A stretch of DNA of 64,000 bases from Larix kaempferi (Eukaryota; Streptophyta; Pinopsida; Pinales; Pinaceae), in the NCBI GenBank assembly GCA_027924585.1, contig BSBM01000904.1:16265501-16329500 (forward strand), read 5' to 3'. The stretch's first letter is position 1; each line of letters opens with the position of its first letter. Position numbers and translations under genes: made by a program. The notes under the pieces are model-generated. The model ran no database searches, had not been told where the DNA came from, and saw only the letters and a program-made list of their open reading frames with translations. This document shows positions 1 through 11,834 of this stretch, piece after piece.

Positions 1-414
1 AGTAAATTTCTGTTTGCTGATTTAATTTCCAACCTTCTAATCTTTCATAGAATTCATCACTTTCATGTGTAATCAGATCTGAATGTGTTTCATCTAGTAT
101 ACCCTCTCATCCAGAGTCTCGATTCCACTAAGGCTGGAAGAAAACTCACACTTAGTCATCCATTCTGTCTCTCACTTTGTTTATCTTTTGGGTTTGGGTG
201 TCTGATTGTTGAGTCTCAACCATCACTGGTTGAGTGGGGTCTCCCCCCTGACTTGGTTAAGTGCCTCGTCTAAAGTGACAGTAGCCTTGTTCGGTGTGAC
301 TTCCGTTCGTTTGAGCGGAGGACCTGGCTATTGCCGGTTACACCTTCCTAGTTGTATCCTCTACCGTCCCTATTGGGATATCTACCACAAACAACTAGAG
401 ATTGTGTGATAACA
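1..414 (+). mobile_element. 3' end of the 5' LTR of a gag-only gypsy-like element
   Basis: The LTR starts before the window. Its last ~215 bases (from about 199) align closely, roughly 90% by eye, with 6995-7211, which I read as the 3' LTR of the same element or a close relative. Further upstream the two copies differ strongly. It ends in ..GATAACA, three bases before a primer-binding site, as expected for an LTR end. Short ORFs here are chance frames. Confidence 0.75.
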
Positions 415-417
415 TTT

Positions 418-435
418 TGGCGCCGCTGCCGGGGA
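418..435 (+). promoter_or_regulatory. Primer-binding site, tRNA-Asp type
   Basis: TGGCGCCGCTGCCGGGGA matches the complement of the 3' end of plant tRNA-Asp(GUC) with one apparent mismatch, from knowledge of that tRNA. It lies three bases after the LTR end, where minus-strand DNA synthesis of an LTR retrotransposon is primed. Confidence 0.7.
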
Positions 436-750
436 GGTAGAGGCCTACCCGTGTCTGTGTTTGAGTTTGAGTTTTTGTTTGCTTTTTGCCTCTATCACCG
501 CATCATAACTTAAAACTCAGTTCGCAGATTTTGTCTTGCTTAATTATACAGCCAACATTATTTTTGTTCCACTCTCCACTTCTCCTACGACATCATTTTA
601 CCTTCGGTGAACAAGGTTCCAAGTTCACCTGGCGACTCCACCCCGCGGCTCCACTGGAGACCGAACCCATCCACTACAACCTTCGTAGTTTAGAGCATTT
701 TGACACTTTACATGAGACTCCACTGGGAACTCTTAAATTGACAAATCAGA

Positions 751-3093
751 ATGGACCCAGATGTTCTCCTTGGCCTCTCACAAACCATTAAAGAATTAAA
801 TGAACATGTGAGTAGGTCTAGAAGGAGACAAGAGGAAATAAATGAATGGGATGCACAATCCCAATATGGGTATGAACCTGAATATCTTGATGTTTGCGAT
901 ACCTGCGATGCCCCTCATCACTCTAATGGAATCTTTTTCCTATCCACCCCTAATAGATTGATAAGTCAACCTGAATCTTGTCAATCCCAACCAAGGATTT
1001 TTAGCCAAAATGGTCCGTCGAATCATCATATTAGCCAATATCAAACCCAGCCGGGACCTTCGGTAAACCATTCTCGCCCAATTCAAGCAACCAGAACCTT
1101 TAGGAAACCCAAGCCATCCCCTTTTGACTTTTCAGAAATACATGGGGCACCTCATCTTATGCCAAACGGATACATCAAGAGGTTGCCTCGCTTTTATGGA
1201 AATGATGGAACACCTATTGAAAGTCATTTGGATGCCCTCTGGGACCATATGGAATCTCTGGGTGCTCATGGTGAGGATGTCTATATGCGAGCCCTTGGTG
1301 CGTCCCTAGTAGGGGATGCCTGTTTATGGTTTGATAATTTAGCACCGGGACCCCTCACCGGGTATGACATGTTCACGAGGTTGCTAATAGGTAACTGGGG
1401 TAAGAACATTGATGAGCCTTTGGAATGTCCATCTAACACTGATTGTGTCATGAATGATGATTATATTGATGATCTACTTTCTCGATTGGATCACTCCTCT
1501 CTTGAGATGTTCCAAATCATGAGTGTGCCTACAATCCACAGGAATGTCACAGAGTATCTTGAGAACAATGTTGCAAAATCTCATGCGGAAGTTAAAAGAA
1601 ACATTAATCGAATCATACGAGATACTTTGTTACTCTTACCTGAGGCAATTGCAGGCCGAACCCTATATCTAATTCGCCTTTCTATTGGTGACTCTAGTGA
1701 AGCATCACCTGAGGAGCAACTTCATAATCATCACATGGTTGAAAATTGTCCTGTTCAATGTTCAAACGATCTGAATTGTCACTTAGATTTTAATCATCTC
1801 TCTGAAGAGGAGGAGAGAGGTGAGGATTGTCAGATTTCATGCAAGAAACAATCTAGTGATCATCATATAATTGAAAACCAACTTTGTCAAGACGAATGGA
1901 GTGAAAACATTGATGAATCCATAGAAGAACTACCAAATGAGGATCAATGTCATGAAGACGAGCAGGATAGCAACGATGAAATGAGCAATGATTGTTCTTA
2001 TCAGTTTGATTTCTCCTCTCCCGAGCCTATGGTAAATGTGCCTTTGATTAAGCTTCTGAATGAGCCTTCAGTCTATAAGAATGTAGTAGAGTATTTGAAG
2101 AATATGGGCAATAAATATCACGATGAAGCTATGTATGATAATGAGCAAAACTCAACCCCTCAAGATTTTGACCTTGATATTGACTTAGAAGGGGAACTTA
2201 CTAAAATCATACGAAGCACTTTGTCATCTTTACCCGAAGAAGGCACAAAGGAAGAAGGGGATTCCATTGATCATCAAAGACAAAATTCTATGGTTGAGCT
2301 TTCAACCAGTGAATCCACTAGAGATTCTCTTGAGGGGCAGCCCCATAGTCATTGCTTTGTTAGCGATTGTTCAAGTCAATGCCCAAGTGATCCTGACCTT
2401 GTTTCACTTTCCAATCATACCTTTGAAGGAGAAGAAGAAAAGGAAAATATTGAAAATAACCAGACTTCTGTTGAGAATGGATCAAACGATTATCATGGGC
2501 TTGAAAGTCAAATGTGTGAAGATGATGGGGGTTTTAAAATTGATTATATTGATATACCTCCCTGTCAAGATGATGATGATCCGGTTATGTACCAACTCGA
2601 CCTTGAGTGTTCTTTGTTGCAACCAGTAAGATGGGATCAATGTCACAAAGAACCTTCAAAAAGTGTCATGCTTAATGACGACACAATTCCCCGCTCTCTC
2701 CCTGATCAAAATGAAATGATTGGAAATATGGTCCAAAGTCAGTTTTGTCTTTGGGAGGTTGATGTTAATGTTGATGATTTCTTTCACAAAAGTCCTTTCT
2801 CTCATGTGGAATTGGGGATAACACCTTTGGGAAATGCTAAACAAGCCTCTATCTGTCAATCCTCCCTCCCATCCCAACTCATGAAGTCACTGCCTTTCTC
2901 AAACTTAATTTTGTCATGTAAGGGGTTCGATAAGGAGTTTTTAGAATGCCAAGCGGTGGATGGTAAAACCTTTTATTTCCTTTTTCAGTCATCCCGGGTT
3001 AACCCTATTTTCCAAGCTGATAGTCCTATTGATGGGTTGACCGAGAAGCTTTTCAAAGATCAATTTCATCTTTTCGCAATTTTTGAGCAATGA
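751..3093 (+). CDS. Gag-like polyprotein of a non-autonomous Ty3/gypsy-like element
   Basis: The ORF is 780 codons with no internal stop. Residues about 125-220 look like a plant retrotransposon Gag core (capsid-forming region): a segment with LPRFYG, a WDHMESLG stretch and a CLWFDNL motif, the usual pattern of the retrotrans_gag family. Residues from about 220 to the end are long, acidic and rich in Asp, Glu, Ser and Asn, and two segments (about 225-300 and 420-500) share the pattern 'vPlI..nvveYLkNn', suggesting an internal duplication. I see no CCHC zinc knuckle, protease, reverse transcriptase, RNase H or integrase here or in the next 3 kb, so the element would depend on proteins supplied in trans. 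It sits about 315 bases after the primer-binding site. Gag identity is inferred from motif pattern and position; the acidic C-terminal half is unrecognised. Confidence 0.65.
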   Translation: MDPDVLLGLSQTIKELNEHVSRSRRRQEEINEWDAQSQYGYEPEYLDVCDTCDAPHHSNGIFFLSTPNRLISQPESCQSQPRIFSQNGPSNHHISQYQTQPGPSVNHSRPIQATRTFRKPKPSPFDFSEIHGAPHLMPNGYIKRLPRFYGNDGTPIESHLDALWDHMESLGAHGEDVYMRALGASLVGDACLWFDNLAPGPLTGYDMFTRLLIGNWGKNIDEPLECPSNTDCVMNDDYIDDLLSRLDHSSLEMFQIMSVPTIHRNVTEYLENNVAKSHAEVKRNINRIIRDTLLLLPEAIAGRTLYLIRLSIGDSSEASPEEQLHNHHMVENCPVQCSNDLNCHLDFNHLSEEEERGEDCQISCKKQSSDHHIIENQLCQDEWSENIDESIEELPNEDQCHEDEQDSNDEMSNDCSYQFDFSSPEPMVNVPLIKLLNEPSVYKNVVEYLKNMGNKYHDEAMYDNEQNSTPQDFDLDIDLEGELTKIIRSTLSSLPEEGTKEEGDSIDHQRQNSMVELSTSESTRDSLEGQPHSHCFVSDCSSQCPSDPDLVSLSNHTFEGEEEKENIENNQTSVENGSNDYHGLESQMCEDDGGFKIDYIDIPPCQDDDDPVMYQLDLECSLLQPVRWDQCHKEPSKSVMLNDDTIPRSLPDQNEMIGNMVQSQFCLWEVDVNVDDFFHKSPFSHVELGITPLGNAKQASICQSSLPSQLMKSLPFSNLILSCKGFDKEFLECQAVDGKTFYFLFQSSRVNPIFQADSPIDGLTEKLFKDQFHLFAIFEQ

Positions 3094-3483
3094 GTGGGAG
3101 TGATTCTGATCTTAGGTTCAGTAAACTTCAATTTGTCCCCACTTGGTCCTTTCATCAATCAAAGGATGAATGCCATTGAGAATGCCAACTTGAGGGACGA
3201 GGAGAACAACATGTCCCGGGGAGGGTTAAGTCGAGTGTTATACCATTTTCATGATCCTTTTTGCCTATTGATGGATGTGTTTTGCGAAACCCAGTCTCAA
3301 CCTCGGCATGATTTCATTTTGCACCACTCTAACCCTTTTCCAATTTCTGAACAAGTCAAGAGGATTGTCATCTTAAACTCATTAATTTCTAATCTAGTCT
3401 TGACTTGTTTTACTAAACAACATCAGGGAAGAACTACTGATCTATTGGATGAGTGGTTGCATTGGATCTATGCTTTTACTTAG
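3094..3483 (+). pseudogene. In-frame open extension after the gag TGA
   Basis: The frame of the gag-like ORF stays open for another 129 codons after a single TGA (3091-3093), ending with a TAG at 3481-3483. The text is protein-like (a GRTTDLLDEWLHW segment near its end). It may be a C-terminal part of the same polyprotein cut by one nonsense change, a readthrough extension, or chance. It matches no domain I know. Confidence 0.35.
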
Positions 3484-3937
3484 TATTGGTCTGAACCGGT
3501 TAGAGTAGGGTAGGTAATTTGAATAAGCTCTCGAGAGCAGCAGCCGGTTATCCCTCGCCTTGGATTGACCTTATCTTTGACTGACCACCGGTTGACCTTT
3601 TTGTCTTGTTTTCTCCTTGAGTTTGCTTCACGCTTTCTTCTTTTCTTTTCACATTTTGGTGCCTTTTCTTTTTGTACCATAATTTCCATTCAGTTTCTTT
3701 TTCTTTACACCTCTTGTGTCGGCCTAATAAAATTAAATGCTGTAGAGTTAATTTATTTGATATATCATTTATTTTCAGCATTGTCATTTTGTTTATTTAT
3801 CTGGATGGTTATACATGTATATTGTGCGGCCTGACGTGTGGTCTGTAGAGATTGGTATAGTGTCTGCATTTTACAGGACTAGGTACATATTGATGATGAT
3901 GCAGAGAGCATGCTGGTGCATGCACGTTGATGATGAT

Positions 3938-3945
3938 GAGGGGGG
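3938..3945 (+). promoter_or_regulatory. Possible polypurine tract
   Basis: GAGGGGGG sits directly before TGATACAG, a possible 3' LTR start. Purine tracts of this kind prime plus-strand DNA synthesis. It is short and no other copy of the LTR start is in the window, so the placement is tentative. Confidence 0.35.
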
Positions 3946-6900
3946 TGATACAGACCAGAGATTCTGTAGTTCTCCAGCACTCTCTCCCTTAGAGCACTTG
4001 TCCCAGACAGAGACAGATGTGATCACATTTTATGTCGGGAGCAGCGTCCACACTGCAGACTGTGCGGTCGAGGACTCCCTGTTTATTGTGCCTCGGCTCT
4101 TTAGTGTGTGAGATACACAGTTAGACCTGGGATTTGCTCCTGTCGGTTGCCCCCGATGTTGCAATGTAGTTAGGATTGTGTAGCCTCACTGGGTGCTCCC
4201 CACTTGTCGTCGAAGCTTGTATTACCCACCCCCATTACCTTTGTAGTATGAGCGCCATGTTTATATCTTTTGAGATATGTATGTAGCCCAAGAGGGCCAT
4301 GAAGAAATGAAATGTAAATCAGGCTAAAAAGGCCATTGTATTGTAAATTGCGAAATCTAGCCAAAAAGGGCTAAGTATGAAACTCATTGTAAAATCCATA
4401 CAATGTGTTTATGAACACACATGGATTCTGGTCAGCTATACATGTCAGCATTTGTAGTGGTTATTCCTCACCTAGTCCTGCGGGACAAGGGCGTGAGAAG
4501 GAGCAAGGGACAAGCTCAAGATTGCCCCCTAGAGTCTCAAGTTACGATTTGTCGGACACCCAGTTTGGCGGCTCTAGAAAAGAACCTCACGGAGTCTTCG
4601 GATACGGATGTGAGTTGTGGGATACTTGTTAGATGGCTAGTGGTGGTTTCTCTGCACTATACCCATTTGTGAGGCACCGCACTTCCCCTTGTTTTGTCAT
4701 GGCACACTTACCTCAGTGGACCCTGCTTTCCCGAGATGTCTAATGGTCACATGATCTTTATCCTCGTCTTCCCATATCTTTTACCTTGTTGTCCACATCA
4801 CCTAGAGTCAGCAAGGTGGTCAAGTCTATGGAGGTGTATAGCATCCTAGTCTTTTGGAGGTGGTGGGCCCACTTCACCAGGGCCTTGTACTATTTCGGGA
4901 TTTAATGTATTTTTGATCACCATGATATCATTTATTGCTTAGTAATGTACTAACTTGTTTAATTGAGCCTTGTCATTTCATGCTTGCATACAGGTTTCAG
5001 CTAGCACTATAGTTGACTAGATTTGACTTGGTCAAACTGGGTTGATTAGGCCAAAAATGGGCCCGAAAAAATGTTGCGGTCGGAATTTCGATTTTGATCA
5101 TTTATTATCTACAGGGTTTCCATATGAGCATGCAATTGACGAAATTGCAAAACATTGAGCCATTTGAGAGATTTTTAATTATTATTTGTCAACTTTGACC
5201 TGTTTTAATTAAAAATCATGGATTTGTGGCAAATATTGCCAAAGTGATGGATCGGGGTCGTTCGAGTGGTCATCCCTACTACTTTTAGGGTCCACGATCA
5301 CATTGCAGCAGACGGTTCGGCAATCCGGGCAATAAAAGTGGGTCAAAAGCCCAATTTTCATCTTCAGCCATATAAACCAGCAGAAAATACATGGAAATCA
5401 AAATTTGACTAAGGCAACTATGGAGAAATGGCAAAATCAAACGTTGGCAATGGTAAAGGTAATTACTAAGGTATTTTTGGTATGTTTTGACATTGTATTT
5501 GATGGTTGTGGGGCCCTCACTTGCCCAACTCACTAGAGGACGAGTTCATCCATAGAGGGGGCGTTTTCTCCACTAGGGGAAATTCGACTTGGTTTATTTC
5601 ATGGTTATGTTGGTGTGTGGGACCCTTGATATATTGTGTTGGGGGGATAAAACATCCCATAGACACCCCCCAACTCCACCTTGTATTGTTGTATGGCCCA
5701 CAAGGGCCCCTCTCATCCACTAGTGCGCTCTCTTGGGGCAATTCGCACCCCCCACTTGGGATTCATCTCCACCATTCGATTTTGTGGATGGGGAGATGAT
5801 CTCAACCCTCCATTTTGGGGGGAAACCTAGTTGAGAGTGAGCCATCTCTATAAGAGAATGGACTCACCTCATTTTACTTCTTCTTGGCATTGTAGAGACT
5901 TGACTTTGAGCTTATAGAGAGACATTCTTCTTGAGTCACTTGTGGTTTTGGAGTTGGATTCTTCTTGTGTTGATTGAGATCACATCTTTGATGCATTGCT
6001 GAGCTATTTGTGGTGTTCCCATATCTCCTTGAGCATTTTCGATTTGCAGGTGAAGCTGGCCACTAGGGGAAAACGCAGCTCTTGAGACAGGGTCTCCTTG
6101 CTGGTGTTTTTCTTTGGGTTCTCCAACAGGGAAGTGAATTTACTATTATTTTCATTCATTTTCCTCATTATTTGTCATCTCATTTGCTGTTTATTATTGT
6201 CATATTGCCATAGAAATTGACTTTGTCTTCTCCTTGGTAGGTACAAGAAAAACGCCCCTGCTCACTGGCTGCTCCAAAAAACGCTGAAGGGAAAGCACAT
6301 TTTGGCTCTACATTTGATCTTTGGGGAGTGTCTTCAGCACGGGAATACCTTCTCCATTATCCGGGTACTGATCTTTCTTCCTCTCTTATAATCTTTCTTC
6401 CACTGTTTGAATGCTAAGCTGCAACCATTTAAAAAAAACCTAAAAAATTGATAACTTAGGATTTCACCGTAGGAACTTGTTATAACTAAAAACCCAGTAA
6501 TGATATATGCTTAAACTTACATATTTTAAGTTTCATTTGAATCTGACCCTGTTTACCCTTAGAACTAGGAGCTGGTCATCTGCTGAATTCGCCCTCCTTG
6601 GGCATTTCAGCCAATCTCACTGTTGGGTTAACTTTTGGGTTGTGGGTATTCTTGATTCCAGCTTAGAACGCTATTTTACCTTAGGAAATCAAGTACCATC
6701 TTCTAGAAGTGATCATAAAGTCATTTTCTTGCTGCCCTAGGTCCATTTGACTCATTATCTAACCAGTTACCTAGGCAGTTCAATATAGCACATCACTTCT
6801 ATTTCATTTCAGCTCCCTAATCATTTCAGCCATATAATCTCTTGTTATAATCATAGTATTTAACTATTTCTGATTGCTGGTCACTTATCTCATCATGCTT

Positions 6901-7211
6901 ATTTTACTACTTGTGTCCACTCATTGGCTGAAATCAAACATAGGAGCTCATTTACACTCATCCCTTGCTTTCATCTCTCATCTTTCTGTGTTTGGGTGTA
7001 TTTGTTGTCTCTCAACCATCACTGGTTGAGCAGGGTCTCTCCCTTGACTTGGCCAAGTGCCTCGTTTAAAGTGACAGTAGCCTTGTCCGGTGTGACTTCC
7101 GTTCATTTGAGCGGAGGACCTGGCTATTGCCGGTTACACCTTCCTAGTTGTCTCCTCTACCGTCCCTGTTGGGATACCTACCACAAACAACTAGAGATTG
7201 TGTTCAACACT
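3946..7211 (+). mobile_element. 3' LTR of the gag-only element (left edge tentative)
   Basis: The right edge is supported: 6995-7211 matches the end of the 5' LTR at 199-414 and stops at ..TTCAACA. The left edge rests only on a TG after a purine run, so the ~3.27 kb length is uncertain. A TATA-like box lies at 5848-5854, followed by CT-rich sequence that would fit a transcription start and leader. The stretch has no believable coding region. After 7211 comes a 7-bp perfect hairpin (CTACACC/GGTGTAG, 7212-7231). Confidence 0.5.
5848..5854 (+). promoter_or_regulatory. TATA-like box in the 3' LTR
   Basis: CTATAAG occurs in GC-balanced sequence about 1.36 kb before the LTR end. It is the best candidate for a retrotransposon promoter in this LTR, judged from sequence alone. 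Confidence 0.35.
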
Positions 7212-9426
7212 ACACCAACGAGGGTGTAGTCTAACGGTATCCCGAGGTCGCTACCCATTGGTTCCCGCTTCCTTTGAGGAATTTCCCCACACTATGCCAA
7301 GAATCGATACGCCGGATTTTCGTATATGGGAGGTTTATTAGGAAGTGTTAGACTAATTACTAGTCACTAAGTCCCTTTTTGGTTTGATCATCATGTTTAG
7401 TCAAAGCTGCAGTGATCTAGAGCATACGGGGACAAAGCCTTGTTAATTTTAAAAGTTTTTGAACACGGTTTTCTTGTTTATTAAAAACCTGAAGAATCTC
7501 TTTTCTGGCCAGTACTTGGGCAAGCGCTTATCTTGAAACCGTACTTCGAGAAAGCAAATGGGGTTAATTGCAAAGTAAAAGACTGAAAAAATGAAATGTT
7601 TACTAATTACTACACTACCAAGGTTGTGGGTTGGTATCCAATTTACTTTTGCAAAAGATGAAACAATTTGTAATGAAAAGTATACGGTCTGAAAAAACGA
7701 AATAAAAAGTTTCCTAAGTCCCGAGTGAGTCAATGGCCCAATATTTGGATTGGACCACGACGTTAAAATTTAATTTATCTTGGTTGATTTTAGTTAATCT
7801 AATCTAATGTTAAAATTATTAGGTTTGAAAAAATGACAACAACCACAAAAATTGAACCGACACCAATCCCCCCTTGGGGGATGAGAAGCAAGCTTTGTGA
7901 GCTTGCTTCCAAAATACTTTTTAGTACAATATTATAATACCAAACTTGAAATGAAAGAACTCCTCTTTCTCCTTTATAGTTCTTGAAGAAACGAGGTTAC
8001 AAATAATGGAAACAAAGTAGGGAAGGAAAGGTAAGGTTCAAGGAAGGTCTTGGATCGTCCAATATGGTCAAAACGAGTGCTTCAAAACCTTCTTTCTGCC
8101 GTCATGTAACAAAAACCAGCAAACAATATTAATAGCAAAAGTGCCCAAAATCACTTTAAAAGTGACTTGGGCAAATTAAAAAAATACTAAAAAATTTCCA
8201 AGTTAAAAACTAGTTAACTAAAGCAAAGAACTAAGATGGATTGGCTAAAAAGCCAACCTTCTTAGGGTCTTGGACAGCCTTGAAAAGGCAGCCAATGAAA
8301 CACTTAGTTGCTTGATCTAAACTTTAAAATTTTGAAGAAAAGAAACCTTTAAATAAACTTAAAATTTGACTTGAATAATTTACTTAAAAGACACTTTTCA
8401 AGGCAAGATCCAACAAAAGAAATGATAACTTTTAAACTACCTTGGATCTATGCATAAAAATCAGATCTGTTCTTTTGATAAGCTTACTAAACAAATCAGA
8501 TCTGAAAGTACCAAAAACCAGTAACCAAGAAGAAAATACTTTTAAGAAGAGAAAGAGTAAGGAGAGTAAAGCTTGTTGCCGGAAATATCAAACAAAAAAG
8601 GCTTCTTCGTGGAGTGCCGAGGGATAATGTTCTTGAAAGTTGTTGAAGATGGAGTGGAGTCAAACTAGATCCAAACTTCCTCCAAGCTAGATACTCTGAA
8701 ACTTAGTCACAAAACTTGCACACCCGTGAGATCTTGAAAACACATATAAAAAGAGATTAAAATAGCATGAAAATAAACTTATTTAACATGCAAATCTTTG
8801 ATTTGTAAACATACACGAAAAGATAGAAATGAAAGTAAACTTACTTACAATTCCTATTCCTATTGATTCAGAGGAATTCTTGAGGCAAGATCTATATCAA
8901 GAGTAAACAAGAAATTGCAAAAAAAAACAAGTTACTTCATGAACAGCATAACAATGTTGATCCACACACAAAGGCACTACACATTTCAGCCTCCAAAGCT
9001 TTCTTTATTCTCAATGCAAAAATATAACAAGTTACAATAGCAAGCCTTCTCTCATTCCAACTCTAACTAGTTTGGAATGAGAGAGGTGCTCTCAATTTAT
9101 AGAAAAGAGAAGAGAGGGGAGGGCGCACTAGAGAATGAGAGAGTTAAGCCTTGATTTGGGGCTTGATTAGGGCTGCCTCCACCTTTGGGCTGCCCAAAAA
9201 TCAGCCCAAACAAAGCCTAAATTACAGCTGCAAATTCCATAAATGAAGGACCTTCTCTCTTGGGAAATGCGCCCCCCCTTTCATGGGGAAATGGGCCCAA
9301 GTGATGGGGAAAAGATCCCATGTTTGTAGCTACCCAAAAAATTTCATAAATCATGTCTTACATCTCCCCTAACATAGCTGATCCAAAATCTCTTACACAT
9401 CCCCAAAATTTAGGATTTTGATTTTT
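7212..9426 (-). repeat. LTR-like non-coding repeat, probably minus strand
   Basis: No coding region is supported. On the minus strand a TATA box (TATAAAT, 9095-9101 on +) is followed by sequence resembling an LTR leader. A 12-bp perfect inverted repeat (9049-9060 and 9072-9083, arm CTCTCATTCCAA) lies just downstream of it. I could not find matching LTR ends with a target duplication. LTR identity is inference. Confidence 0.35.
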
Positions 9427-10054
9427 GGGATTTCTCTCATTTTTTACTACTTTGGCTTTTGCAAAATAGATGAAAAATAGTGTCCAAACACTTAGGAAAG
9501 TGGGTTTAGGGGTAAAGTGGGTGCTCTAGGCTAGAAAATGAGCACCCCCATGGCCAAAAAGACCCATAGACCATAATTTTATCACTTTTTCAATTTTTTG
9601 ACCCAAACCATTAAAAAATAGCTTGTTTTACGGAAAAATTATTTTTTTCTTGGAACTTAAAAAAAACCTAGGGGTACCTAATACATGTCCATACGACTCA
9701 AAATTAATGCCTAGCATGGTTTAATACATTGACAATTAGGGATTTCTCTCATTTTTTACTTTTTTGGCTTTTTGCAAAATAGATGAAAAATAAAGTGTCC
9801 AAACACTTAGGAAAGTGGGTTTAGGGGTAAAGTGGGTGCTCTAGGCTAGAAAATGAGCACCCCCATGGCCAAAAAGACCTCTAGACCAGAAATTTATCAC
9901 TTTTTCAATTTTTTCACCCAAACCATTAAAAAATGGCTTGTTTTACAGAATTTTTTTTTTTTTTCTCGGAACTTAAAAAAAACCAGGGGGACCTAATACA
10001 TGTCCATACGAGTCAAAATTAATGCCTAGCATGGTTTAATACATTGACACTTAG
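9427..10054. repeat. 312-bp tandem duplication, two copies
   Basis: Copy 1 (9427-9738) and copy 2 (9739-10054) are direct repeats about 95% alike by eye. Both start with GGGATTTCTCTC and end near TACATTGACA. Copy 2 carries longer T runs. In the putative minus-strand LTR they would lie in U3, where promoter-proximal duplications are common. Confidence 0.85.
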
Positions 10055-11210
10055 GCTCTAATAACCTCTTAAGGCTTAAAAATTACGCCGACCACCCCAA
10101 CTTTGGAGGATTGAGTGAAAAACTCGAAAATTATTAGTTGTTTGTTCAACAACAAATAATTTCCAATGAAAAAAACACTCTGGGCTAGTCGGTTTAACGT
10201 TTAAGTCCTAGGAAGCCGAGTCTTTTACATAAAGAAACCATGCTAGTACATTTTATTACAATTTCCCTAGGGGGTATGAACATGCGGTACAAAAATAAAA
10301 AGGGGCCTAGAAGGCCTGATGGACTTCTGAACTCTGATAATGAACACTTTGACATATTCAAGCTTTGCCGGTTCACTCGGAATCCACTAAGTGCAATTTT
10401 AGTGGATAACACAGAGAAGTTTGGTGAAGAATCTTTACTTCCATATATTGTGGTTGTCACTAAGATATAAGGTTGCAGCTCATAAATCAGATTATCTTTA
10501 TGTTAGTGGGGAAAAAGAGTATGCTATCTAGGTTTCCTTCCCTTCTCTTAATCTTTGTTGATAAAGCTCTCACAAATTGTATAATGCTGGAAATCTATTA
10601 TTTTACTTTAGTGTGGTTGCAGATAGTGAGTCATGAATATGACCAATAAGTTCTATTTACAATCTCTTAATAACAGCTGAACGAAATAAATCAAGTTGTT
10701 CTGTAGAATGCTCTCCTGGATTTATAATATTTTGGAAAAATAGGTTTTTTCTCTGATCTATTGTTAATGGTGCATGAATGCTCACTAGATCTAGGGTGTT
10801 GCTTTTAAATTTAGATATAATGAAATTTTAGTGAAAAGTGACATTGATTGTTTAGCAGTTGCCTACAAATTGAGCTGGCATTTTAACCTGACATTTGCAT
10901 CATATGGAAAGACGGCTTCCTTGAGATTGCTCTATTAGAGTTGTTTTCCCTGGTCGATGTACAATGTAAAAAGCTGACCTGTGTTTATGTAAGAAAGATG
11001 CTATACACCATAAGTTATAGTGTGCTTCTGTATTTTTCATTAGTTTTTAAGGTTAGAGACTGGATGAAGGACTGCATGTGGTGGTTTAGAGGTAGGATAT
11101 CTCATTTTCTGTTCACGTGATTTATTGTCATGTTCTCTTTATACACAATGTTTTGCCTTTTTTTGTTTGGAAAATGCTTTTTAAGAAAAACATTCGCTTT
11201 ACATTTACAG
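10055..11210. other. Upstream or intronic DNA before transporter exon 1
   Basis: No gene is recognised. A 76-codon + strand ORF (10240-10470) overlaps an 88-codon minus ORF (10194-10460), and neither resembles a family I know. The + ORF is preceded by an acceptor-like ATTTCCCTAG (10261-10270), so an unrecognised exon is possible but weakly supported. The right end is a real-looking splice acceptor (..TTTACATTTACAG, AG at 11209-11210). This stretch is therefore probably an intron of the transporter gene, in its 5' UTR or after an upstream coding exon. Confidence 0.4.
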
Positions 11211-11211
11211 G

Positions 11212-11834
11212 ATGAAAAATGCTTTGGGAATTTCTATCTCCCTCATTCTTATAAATCTCACTTCCATTATGGAAAAGGCTGATGAGAATCTTCTACCATC
11301 TGTGTATAAAGAAGTTAGTGAAACTTTCAGTGCCAGTCCTTCTCAGCTTGGATATCTTACATTTATCCGGAACTTCATGCAAGCTTTGTCATCTCCTTTA
11401 GCTGGTATATTAGTTCTTCACTATAATCGGCCTACAGTTCTATGTATGGGTACAATGATTTGGGCATTGTCAACTGCAGCAGTGGGGATGTGCCAATATT
11501 TTGGACAGGTGGCACTTTGGAGGGCAGTCAATGGAATAGGTTTAGCAATTGTGATACCAGCGTTGCAGTCATTTATTGCTGATTCCTATTTGGAAGGTGT
11601 ACGAGGATTTGGCTTTGGATGTTTGAATCTTGTAGGGTCTATTGGTGGCATAGGAGGTGGTGTTCTTGCAACAATAATGGCAGGGTATAACTTTTGGGGA
11701 ATACCAGGGTGGCGTTTTGCATTCATGCTGATGGCAGTATCAAGCTCACTTATTGGGTTGCTTGTGTTTTTATTTGTTGTTGATCCAAGGAGAAGACTAC
11801 CATATTCACCTAGTATAAAGAGACCTTCTAAAGG
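11212..11834 (+). CDS. Transporter exon 1 (residues 1-207 and two bases of codon 208)
   Basis: The exon carries the first six helices. It follows an acceptor ending at 11210 and ends AAAGG|GTAAAT. Reading on past the donor meets a TAA at once (11836-11838), so splicing is required. The two leftover bases GG join G from exon 2 to make Gly208, which fixes the donor position. The ATG lies one base inside the exon. Related plant proteins start similarly, so the ATG is probably the true start and the upstream exon 5' UTR, but a coding upstream exon cannot be excluded. Confidence 0.9.

Noticed and set aside
3480-3834. Overlapping ORFs on both strands after the gag frame
   Set aside because: They overlap each other in T-rich sequence and show no motif.
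10194-10470. Overlapping + and - ORFs upstream of exon 1 as genes
   Set aside because: They are short, unrecognised and mutually overlapping; kept only as a note in the regional entry.
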